From Pararge aegeria (Eukaryota > Arthropoda > Insecta > Lepidoptera > Nymphalidae): a stretch of 64,000 nucleotides of DNA. The notes below the pieces were generated by a model. That model had not been told where the DNA came from and searched no databases. It saw only the letters and a list, made by a program, of their open reading frames with translations. The translations under genes were made by a program, and so were the position numbers. Where the stretch lies: NCBI RefSeq assembly GCF_905163445.1, contig NC_053183.1, positions 3,286,001-3,350,000 of the forward strand, read 5' to 3'. Positions 18,706 through 29,240 of the stretch are shown here, one piece after another (positions within the stretch are counted from its first letter, which is position 1; the number at the start of each line of letters is the position of its first letter).

Positions 18706-18714
18706 ATCACGCAT

Positions 18715-19045
18715 ATATTATTTGGATATTATTTCCACTCGTGCGCCAGTGCTCTGAGAGTTGATAAAGCTGAGGGAGAAGATAAATTTTTATCCATTCC
18801 CCGGGGATATTGTTTTCTGGCATTGCTGGCCGTGCTGGGTTGCCTGTGGGGCAAATAAGCTCTTGGGTCACCACAGGAATGGATCAATATTTTTGACACA
18901 ATATTGTAGTCATAATATACATATATTTATATATATCATCAAATGCCTTACTGGTCCAGTAGCAAGTTTTGGTATTTTCTTTTCGAGGTTTTCCGCCAAG
19001 AAATTGTCAGGACCAGCCCTGGGTTAGGATATTATCGCTATACGC
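18715..19045 (+). repeat. Family K segment
   Basis: CAGTGCTCTGAGAGTTGATA, TTTTTATCCATTCCCCGGGG and CCGTGCTGGG recur at 30600-30700. The LINE-A tail at 18486 may have inserted between two parts of one family K copy, since both parts are collinear at 30415-30715. Confidence 0.5.
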
Positions 19046-20985
19046 CCACGTGCCTTACGCTCCAATATTTTTCAATAAGTAAATATTATGTAATCTAACA
19101 CCTATTTTGACTAGTATTCATATATTACAAATGTATTTTCAGTGGTATTCTAGGCCAACGGCATTATTGTTCTTATTACGATTTAATTTACATTGTTATT
19201 AAAACATAATTAAATATAATTAGGTTTTTCATTAGGTAATTACATTCACTAAATCATCGGTAGGTACCTACCGATGATTTTAACTAAAGAGCAGTTTGTT
19301 ATTCATAAATGATTTAATAATTAGACATACCTATAGTTAAATGCAATTTCTTATCAAACGTTGAAATTACTTTTTTTCTTATAAAATCTATTTTTATCGT
19401 TCAAAGTACTTGATATATTACAAAGACGCGTCGTAACTTAAGTATAATTGTAGTTGCGTATTAATTACATGAAATCTTATTAGGGTTGTCAACACTATAG
19501 GACATTTAAGGAATTATCCGTTTTGCATGCTAAGAAACCAAATAAACCAACTGTGGTTTATTTCGGACTTAATTTAATTTGTTAAAGATAAATTAATAAA
19601 TAAATATCATGAAAAAAATTTATTTTAGATTTTTTTTAAATTTATCACATTAATGTAGAATTAGATGCAAACGTAAAACCTAAAAGTAGTATTACCTAAA
19701 ACCTATTTAGTATTTGGTATAAAGTCTAACGTTAACATTTCATTGATTTGCTGTTGCACGTGAGACTGTTGATGACTGTTGAGAGTCACTGAACGTGACA
19801 CCCAACCGCACTGCTTATAGCAGTTTCATGTTATTTCCCTAGGTACAACTGTATCGTGTAACCATGGACGTAATAACGGAAAAGTTGAGAAGCCTTTTAA
19901 TATGGTATTGCCTGGGTTGTCACAGTTTAGCTATCATACAGTTAGGAAATGCCTGTTAATATATATAGTTATATTTGCGGAATTTTTAAGGCATACTAGG
20001 GCTGTTCATCCTGCAGGCAGACACATTTCTCTCCCCGGGGAAAAAATTCTCTTCAAAATCTTCTCCACAGCTTTATCAACTCTCTAAGCATTAGCTAACA
20101 CATAAAAATATTTATACGTGTTATAATAAACGAGGGTAAACTTCTATTCCCTGTCATCTAGTAGATGGACACGTTAATTTTTTGCCTTGTCAGAGGATAT
20201 AATTTTTGTCTACTGTCTATACTTGCCGTGCTGGGGCATAGGTAAAGGTAAGTTGTGGACACTTTGAGTGCAACAAACAAACCAAAAATAGCCTACCTAA
20301 TTTGCCAATTAAGTCGAACGTCTACATACTGAACGTGAAGTCTTTAATATTACAATCACAGTCAATAGCCCTCTCTAATTTCTATACCGTGGGAATTAAA
20401 AAAAATCCAGAAGTATTCCTTGTATAGGTACGTAATAATCGGAAATTATGCAATGATTATGGGGCATTAATAAGAACTCAGTGAGCCATGTTACAGAATA
20501 TTATAAAAAAAAACGTCTATAGGAATACTATTTTCAATTTCACGATTCAAGGTGAAGTATTACCTTTAGCTATTGAATACTTCACAGAGTATGTTCAAGA
20601 ACTTTTATGTAAGTTCGTAGTGTTTTTTTATAGTTAGGATCGTTACGATTTACGAAGCCATATGTTAGTCTAACTGTTCTAACTTTCTAAGGATTCTATC
20701 GTGATAGCCGCTAATGTATTGCTGACTACAATTTGGTTTAATGTTAGGTATTTTAGATCTAAACTTTATCGATGATTTTCCTTTCAAAGTCGTATCTTGA
20801 TGTAGGTTATAAAAAACGTCGTGATTGACGCAATCTTTCCCGGGATAAAAAGTAACCTAGACTGCTCTTCGCGAAGTTCTGTTGTCTAAACTTGGCTCAT
20901 AATACAAAGCTTGGATCCTAGACTGAGATAGGGTATTTTTTATCCCGGAAGAATAACAGGAAGTACAAACCTAACGGGTTCATAA
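19046..20985. other. AT-rich; family K fragments at about 19995-20240; palindrome at 19251
   Basis: Contains family K pieces (CAGGCAGACACATTTCTCTC; TAGATGGACACGTTAATTTT) and a worn CTAG-type interior at 20845-20960 (TTTCCCGGGATAAAAAGTAA). No gene supported. Confidence 0.4.
19251..19280. repeat. Perfect 30-bp palindrome without loop
   Basis: AAATCATCGGTAGGT is followed immediately by its exact reverse complement. Surrounding sequence is unique within the window. Confidence 0.9.
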
Positions 20986-20989
20986 AACA

Positions 20990-21290
20990 TTGTTACTTTG
21001 TAGGGTTGCCAACTTCTTTTAATCAACTTGAGTATTTCACAGAGGATACAAAAAGAGAAAAAACTAATAAAAATCTTCTTTACTTATGACAACCCTATTG
21101 AAGACAAAAGACCGACACCCGCATAGTACCTACGCTACGCGTTCCTAATAAAGTGACACGAACCACACGATTTTAGCATGAGAATGTGGGTTGAATCTGA
21201 ATTTTTTCAGTAAAAACTATGGCAATGGTTTACTCAAAAACTAGGTTTCACAGATAAGTTTCATAGACAGTACATAATCGCAAGTCGCAA
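20990..21290 (+). repeat. Family L dispersed repeat
   Basis: TTATGACAACCCTATTGAAG, GCATAGTACCTACGCTACGC, ATAAAGTGACACGAACCACA, TTCAGTAAAAACTATGGCAA and GGTTTACTCAAAAACTAGG match copies at 39870 (reverse) and 55617. Non-coding. Confidence 0.7.
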
Positions 21291-22570
21291 AAGACAAGAT
21301 GTCATACGTATAATTGTAATGATTTTTTACGGCTAATTTTTCGAGAGTGAGTTTATGTGGTTAGTTGCCATAGATACGATATCACCACAAACAACGAGCT
21401 TAGGAAGCGGAACGGCTGTTTGCCGGCTAAGTGACCAGGTATTAACTAACGCCCACATCAATATACATGTCCTCATGACCACAAGGGGCCTGGATGTTAC
21501 AGTCCCTATTCATGATAGCAAAAACTTGTTCAATCACTGGCAAAATTGGAGATGGAATGGAATATACAGATGGAATGGATAGGTACAAAACAAGTTCCAA
21601 GGAGCCACTCTACGAAAAAGTATTTCTAACAGAAAGTTAGAAACTGGCATGCGAAGTTTTGGTGGTAACTGTCAAAAGGAGGTTTAAGGCAAAAGAGCAA
21701 TTTCGGGCAGACGAAGGAGATTGTTTTTCATAAGTATTCTATTGGCGCAGTTTATTTACTACATTTGCACTCTAAACACTTTAGCGACTTTGCCCACGTA
21801 AGAACTGTGTGGTTGTTCCACACAAACGCAGATATATAACTAAGCTGATCCCTTTATTAATTTTTGCACAGACATAGACACAGTATATTCCTTTGCATTA
21901 TAAGCTACAGGAAAAAAAATATAAAATTAAAATTAATTGTTAGCGAGAGAAATAATTGCAATGAATTTAATTGCATTATTATCCATATTTCTAGGATATA
22001 CATTAAGATTGCTGTAAATTTTTGAATTTAAAATAGGTTTATGTAACAGATTGTAATAAATGTATGATTATGATATCGTCACCACTTAATGACGTAACAT
22101 TTTTAACGAATTGGGTACGTTTTAACCAATATTTATTTATACTCAAATTATTTATTTTATTTTTGTCTGGAATGACGGCAAATCAGCAAACAACAAGCGG
22201 GCCGTACAAAAGTAACAACTTATAGGTACTTGTAAGACGTCCCTGTATCCGACACTCTTTTGCACTTAACGTGTCTTGAGTTTGTGGCCAGTTTTCGCTT
22301 TTTATGTCGTTAACGTGTCTTTGTTATGTGATATCACCATCACTGCGGTAGATACCTACCTACTAAGACAAAAAAATAACAACAGAGTCTAATTACACAT
22401 TGATTTAATATGTTACCATTCTAACCTCATTTATTTAAATCCATCGATATGAATTCAAGTAGCTATATAAATCTATAAATTCTCTGATAAACTATGGTTA
22501 ACATGTTTTCCAAAGAAGATCTAAACACAAACAGAGAAAATACCGCACAGATAGAAAATTAAAAATATTA
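21291..22570. other. Unassigned; short open frame at 21355-21582
   Basis: A 75-codon frame with moderate GC content has no recognisable domain and no convincing splice junctions. The rest is A/T-rich. Confidence 0.35.
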
Positions 22571-22576
22571 GTCTGA

Positions 22577-22762
22577 TGGAGGCTACGGCGTTTGCTAGAT
22601 ACCACCAAAGACGTGTCGCTACGCGCGATTCAGATTTCCGGTTCGGTATGGGTTAATATAACTGTCATAACCCTAACAGGTTAAGCCGTTAATATCTTAG
22701 ACTGCATACTACTTATACTTACCAACAAGGCTGCAGATTGCAGTCAAGGGGTAACTTGTATT
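22577..22762 (+). mobile_element. SINE-3 fragment, headless
   Basis: CACCAAAGACGTGTCGCTAC, TCCGGTTCGG, ACCCTAACAGGTTAAGCCGT, TATCTTAGACTGCATACTAC and GATTGCAGTCAAGGGGTAAC follow the SINE-3 body to its 3' end. Confidence 0.7.
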
Positions 22763-23009
22763 GGAATATAAAAATTTGAATATAATTGAAAAAGAATATG
22801 AATTTATACTTTAAATCAAATGCACAAACGGCGCAATTATTAACATAATTTTTGTTGGCATCGTCTGAACAGAAGACTTATAGTTAACTTTATCTCACAA
22901 ATTGCAAATCAATGAGTTACAGAGAAGAAATTAAAATTCCTCGACTCGTCCACGCAAAAAACTTAAACGCGCGAGCTAAAAAGGTTCTACATAGATCTAA
23001 AATTGGATA

Positions 23010-23170
23010 TCACTAGCGTCGAGGCCTCGGTAGCAAAACTTGATGGCGACTCGCCGCGCAAGTTCTGAGGTCTGAAAATAGCTTGAGATTCCGCGACTAA
23101 CGGTGCGCACGCGCAGGGAGCCACGTACGCTTTTCTCCTTTCGCGTTCAACGTAATTTACACCTTGGTGA
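23010..23170. promoter_or_regulatory. GC/CpG-rich block with NRF-1-like site, possible promoter
   Basis: About 160 bp much richer in GC and CpG than its surroundings. It contains TGCGCACGCGCA at about 23103, which matches the NRF-1/Ewg consensus YGCGCAYGCGCR, plus several CGCG motifs. A 95-codon minus-strand frame crosses it but I recognise no protein. No TATA box. It could be a CpG-rich promoter, a 5' exon, or a GC-rich transposon piece. Confidence 0.3.
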
Positions 23171-23410
23171 GGCAAAGTAGGATGGGTTTTGCAAAGCAAA
23201 AAGTTTAAAGGCTGCAAGACAAAATTGTGCAATACAATTTGAGTTGATTTTTTAGTAAGAGCTGCTGCCACCAAGCATAAGTTTTCCTTCTGTCTTCTTT
23301 GTCTAAGTAAGCTAAGTAGAATCTAAGACTATTTAATTTCAGAATCAAGACAGACGAAAGTCCATCCCCCCCACCCCACGAGGTGTCTGTCCGGCATATA
23401 CTTAATATTA
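23171..23410. other. Unassigned sequence
   Basis: Includes a C-rich run (CCATCCCCCCCACCCCACGA). Nothing else recognised. Confidence 0.4.
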
Positions 23411-23411
23411 C

Positions 23412-23660
23412 GTCAAAATTCAAAATTCATTTATTTCAATAAGGCATAGTAAAAGCACTTTAGTAAACGCCAAGTATGTCTGTTTGTAGCGACTCTACCA
23501 CTGCACCGGTTCGGAAGACAGATTCTACCGAGAAGAAGCCCGCAAGAAACTCAGCAGTTGCTCTTTTCCAACAACATGTTACAATTTAACAATCATTGTT
23601 CTATGATGTGTGAGATGAAAACGGAGCGGCTTGCTTCCAGTATGCAATAGTATAGTAACC
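23412..23660 (-). mobile_element. LINE-B 3' end
   Basis: On the minus strand: GGGCTTCTTCTCGGTAGAAT, CTGTCTTCCGAACCGGTGCA, AGACATACTTGGCGTTTACT and TGAAATAAATGAATTTTGAA, a non-LTR element 3' UTR ending in an AATAAA-containing tail. A plus-strand copy is at 26020. The upstream part (GAGATGAAAACGGAGCGGCT) recurs, diverged, at 51465. Confidence 0.7.
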
Positions 23661-24195
23661 TAGATGTATTAAATCTGTTTTCTTCTTTAAACTTGTACGT
23701 AATGTAGTGTTAAATCTAATATCATGTTCTAAAAGCATACTCAGGCCCACAAAGGTGTTCGGCACTTTCCTAAGACGATGTGCTGATATGTCGATTGTTA
23801 AAGTCCAATTTTTTTATAAATATAAATGTTCGTCGCTACAGGCAGCTGTGGGTATGGAGAAAAACTACAAGTTTGGTCTGGGATATAAGGAAAACGGCGA
23901 TTAACGGCTAAGTGGATTAGCAATTAAATAGATAAACAATTAAAATGTGAGAATGTTATTACGTTCGTACATACACAAGTTAGATAACTACTACGGCCTC
24001 GTCAATAAACTATAGGTCAAGGGTTAAAATATTTCTGATTGGGTTTAGGAAATGATATTTAAATTAGCGACGTCAAAACCATTGAACCTATACTAAATAC
24101 TAACTATAAAAAGAGAAAATAAGTAAGTAATTAAAAATAAGTAAAAGAGCAATTAAGTAATAAATCAGGAATACGTAATACGTATGTATTCCTAT
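23661..24195. other. AT-rich, nothing recognised
   Basis: A 65-codon frame at 23707-23904 shows no domain. No repeat match. Confidence 0.4.
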
Positions 24196-24197
24196 TT

Positions 24198-24417
24198 TTT
24201 TGACGGCCGAGTTGCGCAGCGGGCAGCGATCCTGCTTTTTGAGCCCAAGGCTGGAAAATGTTTGTGTAATGAACATGGACGTTTTCCGTGTTTGGGTGTT
24301 AAACTGTATATTATAAGTATTTATGTATATTTTTTATTCAAATATTCAACATTCATATTAGTACCCATAACACAAGCTACGCTTACTTGGCTAGATGGCG
24401 ATGTGTGTATTGTCGTA

Positions 24418-24456
<39 letters not shown>
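24198..24456 (+). mobile_element. SINE-2, degenerate head, (TA)n tail
   Basis: Head TTTGACGGCCGAGTTGCGCA with a damaged B-box, then AAGTATTTATGTATATTTTT, TAGTACCCATAACACAAGCT, ACGCTTACTTGGCTAGATGG and a long (TA)n run from 24418 to 24455. The 142-codon open frame across it is an artefact of the SINE. Confidence 0.8.
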
Positions 24457-24463
<7 letters not shown>

Positions 24464-24715
24464 TCCGAACACACTTTACATTAGTTCCTAACGCAGCGAA
24501 TTTTAAAGATACTTTCTTGGATATTGCAATATACCCTATAGTTCCTCTGGCCCTAATCTTGTTGGTTTATTGGAATGATGGTAACAAATTGATGACAAAG
24601 ATCGACATTTAGCAATATTTTCACACCTTTAGTTGGTCTGACATCGAGTATTCATGCCTTTATTTCGTTTTGTTTATTCATAATATTTCTTAGAATATTA
24701 CAAAATCTTTGGGGC
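24457..24715. other. Unassigned sequence
   Basis: Nothing recognised. Confidence 0.4.
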
Positions 24716-24717
24716 CT

Positions 24718-24820
24718 TGAGGCTTTGGCCTTGGTAATTACCACCCTACCGACAAAGACGTGCCGCTAAGCGATTTAGCGTTCCGATGCGTTATCGCGTA
24801 GAAACCAATTAGGGGTACGT
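24718..24820 (+). mobile_element. SINE-3 fragment
   Basis: GAGGCTTTGGCCTTGGTAAT, TACCGACAAAGACGTGCCGC, AAGCGATTTAGCGTTCCGAT and AACCAATTAGGGG. It ends where the SINE-1 at 24821 begins, so SINE-1 probably inserted into it. Confidence 0.75.
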
Positions 24821-25130
24821 CATCATCATCATATCAATCCATTACCGGCCCACTACAGGGCAAGGGTCTCCTCCGAAAATGAAAAGGGGTTAAGGCCGTA
24901 GTCCACAACGCTGGCCCAGTGAATTGGTGGACTCCACACACCTTTGAAAACATTATCTAGAACTCTTAGGCATGCAGGTTTCCTCACGATTTTTTCCTTC
25001 ACCGTTGAAGAAGGTGATATTTTAATTACTTAAAACGCAAATAACTTAGAAAAGTGAGAGGTGCGGCCGGCATTGGAACTCGGCTTCCTGAAGTGAAGTC
25101 GAAGTCCTAACCACTGGGCCATCACCGCTT
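24821..25130 (-). mobile_element. SINE-1A, full length
   Basis: From the inverted tail CATCATCATCATATCAAT through GTAGTCCACAACGCTGGCCC to the head complement ACCACTGGGCCATCACCGCT. A-box and B-box are recognisable on the minus strand with substitutions. Confidence 0.85.
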
Positions 25131-25139
25131 CGTTTTAAG

Positions 25140-25302
25140 CATCATGTGTCGGTAATAACACTGGCAACCATGTCATACACAGTGCCAAGGGTTATCTACC
25201 GTACCGTACCGTAGGTAGTAAACCTCACACTTTGCACTCAGACCGGAACAAAGCAATAAGAATGCTGGTAGTACTTCCAAGGACGGGCTCCTTTAGTACT
25301 TA
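25140..25302 (-). repeat. Family G fragment
   Basis: AACACTGGCAACCATGTCAT, TCAGACCGGAACAAAGCAAT and GAATGCTGGTAGTACTTCCA are family G in reverse orientation, with a short GTACC repeat inserted near 25200. Confidence 0.6.
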
Positions 25303-25303
25303 G

Positions 25304-25490
25304 AAATGCTGGATAGAAGCAGGCGTTACTTTGCGGAAATCCATGGTATATTATGAAAGTTAAGCTTAATTCGCTATACTCCGCGAAAAGCAGGGGAAAA
25401 GCAGGAAGGGAAATTTGTCTGCTTTTCATGGAGTGTAGCAAATTAAGCTTAATTTTCATAATATACTTAGAAATTCCACCATTGATTTGC
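25304..25490 (+). repeat. Family E repeat with 47-bp foldback
   Basis: Starts GCTGGATAGAAGCAGGCGTT, then left arm 25347-25393 (TATATTATGAAAGTTAAGCT onward) and right arm 25419-25465 form an imperfect hairpin around a 25-nt A/G-rich loop. Copies of family E lie at 29100, 31185, 43268 and 62393. Two overlapping open frames here are products of the hairpin. Confidence 0.75.
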
Positions 25491-25840
25491 ACCATTATAA
25501 ACTCGCATTTTAATAAGGCAAAGTTAGACGTAAAATACGATAACGTACGAGGACAAATAAATTCATTTGCGCAATGCAACACAGTTCTTCGAAGCAATTT
25601 GCAAAGATTTCGCTTTCGAGAATAACCGATGAGCGGTGGGAATCGAGACGGCCTTAAAATTAATCTCAATGATGACATTTTCATGTGAAAACCTTTGTGT
25701 GGGCTACACGTTGGTTTCGAGTTTTTGCACGCTCCGCCTGCGCAAAAAATTCAGAGAAGTAAAAAATGTGTGGGATTTTAACTTACCGTTGCGCAGACGT
25801 AATCTATTTAAATTGATGTATTTCTTAACGACAAGCCTGC
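25491..25840. other. Unassigned sequence
   Basis: Open frames on both strands overlap here without recognisable protein. Confidence 0.35.
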
Positions 25841-25844
25841 TTTT

Positions 25845-25950
25845 TTTTATATTAATAGCGGGCAAACGAGCAAGTGGGTCACCTGATTGATCACCGCCGC
25901 CCATAAATCTGCAGCACCGATGCGTTGCCGGCTTTTAAGGAATTTGTTTA
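25845..25950 (+). repeat. Family M fragment
   Basis: TATTAATAGCGGGCAAACGA, GCAAGTGGGTCACCTGATTG, ATCACCGCCGCCCATAAATC and GATGCGTTGCCGGCTTTTAA form a common lepidopteran retroelement tail; the first half recurs at 13830. Confidence 0.6.
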
Positions 25951-26019
25951 TCCGTTGAATTTGTTTATTATTGTGCTTGGAATCAGGCTCTCATATCTAC
26001 AAGATAGAAAATTTAAAAG

Positions 26020-26178
26020 ATTGTTAACTGTAAAAGATGTTGAAAAAGAGCAATCTGCTCAGTTTATTGCCGGCTCTTCTTGGTGGAATCTGCCTCCCTG
26101 CCTTCCTTCTATCTGCAAAGAGTGTTTACAAATTGGGCCTTGTAAAGTTTGAAATAAATTTTGAATTTATTAACATTA
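26020..26178 (+). mobile_element. LINE-B 3' end
   Basis: GCTCAGTTTATTGCCGGCTC, TTCTTGGTGGAATCTGCCTC and GAAATAAATTTTGAATTTAT are the plus-strand version of the tail at 23412. The open frames here are artefacts. Confidence 0.65.
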
Positions 26179-26302
26179 ATAGCATGAAACACCAATTGAT
26201 ATTGATTCTTTATTTTTTGCTTGCAATAATGTCAATTGAATTTTATGTTCAGTGCAATAAAATTCCAGTAAAATTATCTTATCTGTCATGACTCCTCTGT
26301 CC

Positions 26303-26350
26303 AGGCTGAGAGATAAGGACATCATTGGCAATCTGTGCACCAGAATAAGT
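26303..26350 (+). repeat. Left 48-bp inverted flank
   Basis: AGGCTGAGAGATAAGGACAT through TGCACCAGAATAAGT. A close reverse complement stands at 26868-26916, on the other side of the LINE-A fragment. Confidence 0.7.
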
Positions 26351-26571
26351 TGAACGTTAGAAGCAAAAATAAACTTGCAGTGCAGTACACTAGACTACAC
26401 AAAATAAGCAATTCATTTAAAGGAAATTGTATACAATTTTACAATAAATTACCGGTTGATATCTTGGAGATGTCACTAAAAAAGTACAAAGTTTGTATTA
26501 AGCGAAAGCATATAGAAAAGTCCTATTATAGTATAAAGGATTACGTAAACGATAAAAAAGCTTGGGTGTAA
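26338..26571 (+). pseudogene. LINE-A ORF2, C-terminal fragment
   Basis: An open frame ending TAA at 26571 reads NKLNVRSKNKLAVQYTRLHK, ISNSFKGNCIQFYNKLPVDI and finally YYSIKDYVNDKKAWV. This RLHKxSxSFxGxCIxFYNKxP then YYxxxDYxxDxxAW pattern is the conserved tail of a lepidopteran non-LTR retrotransposon reverse transcriptase protein. The RT core and endonuclease are missing, so it is 5' truncated. It is followed directly by the LINE-A 3' UTR, which links the tails at 6722, 18486 and 60095 to the same element. No ATG starts it. Clade not assigned. Confidence 0.7.
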
Positions 26572-26832
26572 ACAATTGCTCTAACCAGGTTGCTTCTTAA
26601 ATATTTTCTAATGACAATGTGAGATGGTGATAACAAAAAGAACACCCGGCTAAGTTTGTGGTGGGCTTCTTCTTAGACCAGGGCGCGATTGGAACCCTCG
26701 TAGCTTTAGTTTTAAGTTTACGATTGTAGTTATCGCCATCACTACTCACTGCTATGTACACATTTTGTATATAATAACGCATCAAAAGTGCCATCTATGT
26801 GCCTATTTGAATAAAGAAATATTTGACTTTAA
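26572..26832 (+). mobile_element. LINE-A 3' UTR
   Basis: GCTCTAACCAGGTTGCTTCT, AACACCCGGCTAAGTTTGTG, GTTATCGCCATCACTACTCA, AAAGTGCCATCTATGTGCCT and GAATAAAGAAATATTTGACT. Best example of the family tail because the ORF end is attached. Confidence 0.8.
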
Positions 26833-26867
26833 GTACTAAGAAAAAAGACAGTACAATGATTATTAAT

Positions 26868-26916
26868 ACTTATTCTGGTGCACAGCTTGCCAATGGTGTC
26901 CTTATCTTTCAGCCTT
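26868..26916 (-). repeat. Right 48-bp inverted flank
   Basis: ACTTATTCTGGTGCACAGCT, GCCAATGGTGTCCTTATCTT, TCAGCC: reverse complement of 26303-26350 with a few substitutions. Confidence 0.7.
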
Positions 26917-26973
26917 ATCTTAAGAGATCTTTGTGAAAAGGGAATCACTAATTTAATTCCTGACAATATCTCT

Positions 26974-27089
26974 CATCATCATCATCCTATGATAATTAAA
27001 TAGCTTAAATTTAAAACGCACATAACTCCGAAAACTCGGTCTTCACGAAAGGAAAGCCGATGCCTTACCCACTAGTCTATCCCCGCTTA
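26974..27089 (-). mobile_element. SINE-1B with internal deletion
   Basis: The inverted tail CATCATCATCATCC is followed directly by the head region AACGCACATAACTCCGAAAA and CACGAAAGGAAAGCCGATGC. The central 150 bp are missing. The head sequence assigns it to subfamily 1B. Confidence 0.75.
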
Positions 27090-28260
27090 CTTACGCTCAT
27101 AATAAACTTTCCGATCTCCATTAAATGTCTATTTCCTTAATTTTTTTTTTCTTTTTTTTTTTTCTCCGTTTCATCTACAATCAGTCGAGAGACTATAAGT
27201 AGATTTTTTGAATTTCTTATTGACTTTGACAGTTATGAGTGCCAGTGTCCTCAAGTCTGTACAGTATCGAGCACTTCTGCCCGCTTCAGACGTCTGGTTC
27301 TTTCCACAGTCAGTAGGCTGTGTGCGGATTGGGGTATTTTACCAAGCGTTCCCGATATTTAGGGCTATAGCTATCAATTTCATCGATTACTGTTGGCACT
27401 CCTAAGTAATGATGGATATTTCCTTAATTGAATACATTCAGGAAATGGTGAGGTGACATTTAAATACGCCTATCAAAAGTGCTTTTAAATCGTACCGACG
27501 TATTTTTACGTTACTGTTTGGTGATGGTGATTTCACTTCTTAATTTAAAACAAACTCAATAAAAGGAGTTTTTTCTAAACGCATAATATTAACTAAACTG
27601 TGAACTTATTTAGAGGCATTTCAGAAATGTTATTTGGTGGTACAGTTGCTTAGAGTCATGTCTAGGTACTTACTATAATGTGTTGCAAAGTAAGTTTTTT
27701 TTTTTTTTTTCTTAATCTGGGTTCAAAGGAATCTAGTCAACATAGATAAAAATAACATATGTTTTATGACATCAAGCCTTTATTTGATACATTGATAAAG
27801 TTGAATCAAGACAATTAGAAACACAACCTTTATGATTTTGCTAAGTACCCAGTAAGTACGTTTTAAGTAACTAATCGAGTTCTGTTTATAGTTTCCACAA
27901 ACATGTTTTTCTTACGTGTTAATAATAAAGTAGATACCTACCTACAATAGATTACGCAAATATTATAAAACCGGTTTAATACATTCTTGGCTTGACTAAC
28001 CGCGATAAAATTAACTGCTACCGTATTCTTTAACTTTGTAAATAGGTTGCCAACCGGTTGTTTTTTACAAAACGCATTATTTGACAGAGGCGGTTGTTAA
28101 CTCATCGTATGTTTTGCATTGAGATTACAGATAACTAATTGACAACAAGTGTCAGAAAATATACAGTACCTTCCTGATGTACCTTGCGACTTCGTATATT
28201 CGCTCGTATTGCTTAATGTTATTTTTTTTTATCGTTATTGCAAGAGATGTTTCGCTGGGC
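27090..28260. other. AT-rich, nothing recognised
   Basis: Long T runs near 27140-27160 and 27690-27710. A 65-codon frame at 27208-27405 has no recognisable domain. Confidence 0.4.
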
Positions 28261-28264
28261 GAAT

Positions 28265-28480
28265 ATGCCTCTCTGTCTCTGTAATGTACACTACATATAG
28301 CAGTAGCTAGGACTGTCATCGAGAGACGAATTAAGCTTAATGTTATAATATAGTTTATAGCCTTCCTTGATAAATGAAATGAATATTCCAATAAAAATTA
28401 AAATTCGAACTTGTGCTTTCTGAGATAAGCGCATTCAACCAAACAAACTCTTTAACTTTATAATATTGAGTATAGACAGG
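28265..28480 (-). repeat. Family F repeat
   Basis: Reading the minus strand: TCAAGGAAGGCTATAAACTA, GTTTGGTTGAATGCGCTTAT, matching 840-970. The 79-codon minus-strand frame lies in the repeat and is not a gene. Confidence 0.55.
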
Positions 28481-28835
28481 CTGGCCAAGCTATTATAGGT
28501 TACGTAGGAAAAACTATTAAGTCAGATTTAAATCAATTAGGGTTATGCGTCTTGTGAAAAAGCAGCCTTATTCTGACCAAGAACAAACTACGTATGACTA
28601 AACTTCGAGAAACACTTATTGTCTCCATTCTCAATGAATCCAAACCTCATATTGTACTTTAAAATCTTAATTTAAAGTTGTTTGTCAATTTCCATTCACT
28701 TGAGCAAACAACGTGGGAAGAGGTACGCGTAAAACATTACAACTGTAGTAAAACCTTAGTGCGAGAGGCTACCGCTCGTTATTAAGTATGGTTTTCGAGT
28801 ATCGAAACATTATAAACAGTTAAATTTACCTAATA
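28481..28835. other. Unassigned sequence
   Basis: Nothing recognised. Confidence 0.4.
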
Positions 28836-28836
28836 C

Positions 28837-28941
28837 CAGTGGCGTGCAGCTCATACATGCACAAAAAGGGGAAGGATTTTTCCTTCATAAAAAAGGAAGA
28901 TGGCATAAAATACTCTGGTCAAAACCCTGTGCACGCCACTG
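28837..28941. mobile_element. hAT-type MITE, 105 bp
   Basis: Starts CAGTGGCGTGCAGCTCATAC and ends CCCTGTGCACGCCACTG. The inside contains AAGGATTTTTCCTTCATAAA. Flanking 8-bp sequences agree at only about half the positions, so the target duplication is decayed. Confidence 0.75.
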
Positions 28942-29099
28942 CTTTATTTACTTACTGTTGGAACGATGCATGGTAATGGTTTACATTTAACCGTCCGAAA
29001 ATTCAAGATTTTTTTTAAATTTAATAAATATTTATTAGTAAAAATAATAATTAAATTGTTAATCTTATAACATACCTATATTGGTTTTTTATATAGATT

Positions 29100-29240
29100 T
29101 TAGGCATTGGATAGGAGCAGGCGTTACCTTGCGGAATTCCATGATATATTATGAAAATTAAGTGTCGTTTGAAATTTCTTCAATCTTTAATGTATTATCT
29201 CTACCTACGCATCCTCAGAAGATGTTTACTTTACAAAGAA
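29100..29240 (+). repeat. Family E repeat
   Basis: GGCATTGGATAGGAGCAGGC, CGGAATTCCATGATATATTA, then CATCCTCAGAAGATGTTTAC and ACAAAGAATAATTG. Shortened copy with the central part deleted. Confidence 0.7.

Noticed and set aside
24184..24612. 142-codon plus-strand frame, among the longest in the window
   Set aside because: It runs through the SINE-2 head, body and (TA)n tail; the peptide includes a repetitive YIYIYI run from the microsatellite.
25238..25684. 148-codon minus-strand frame
   Set aside because: Covers family G, family E and its hairpin; the overlapping plus-strand frame mirrors it. No protein domain.
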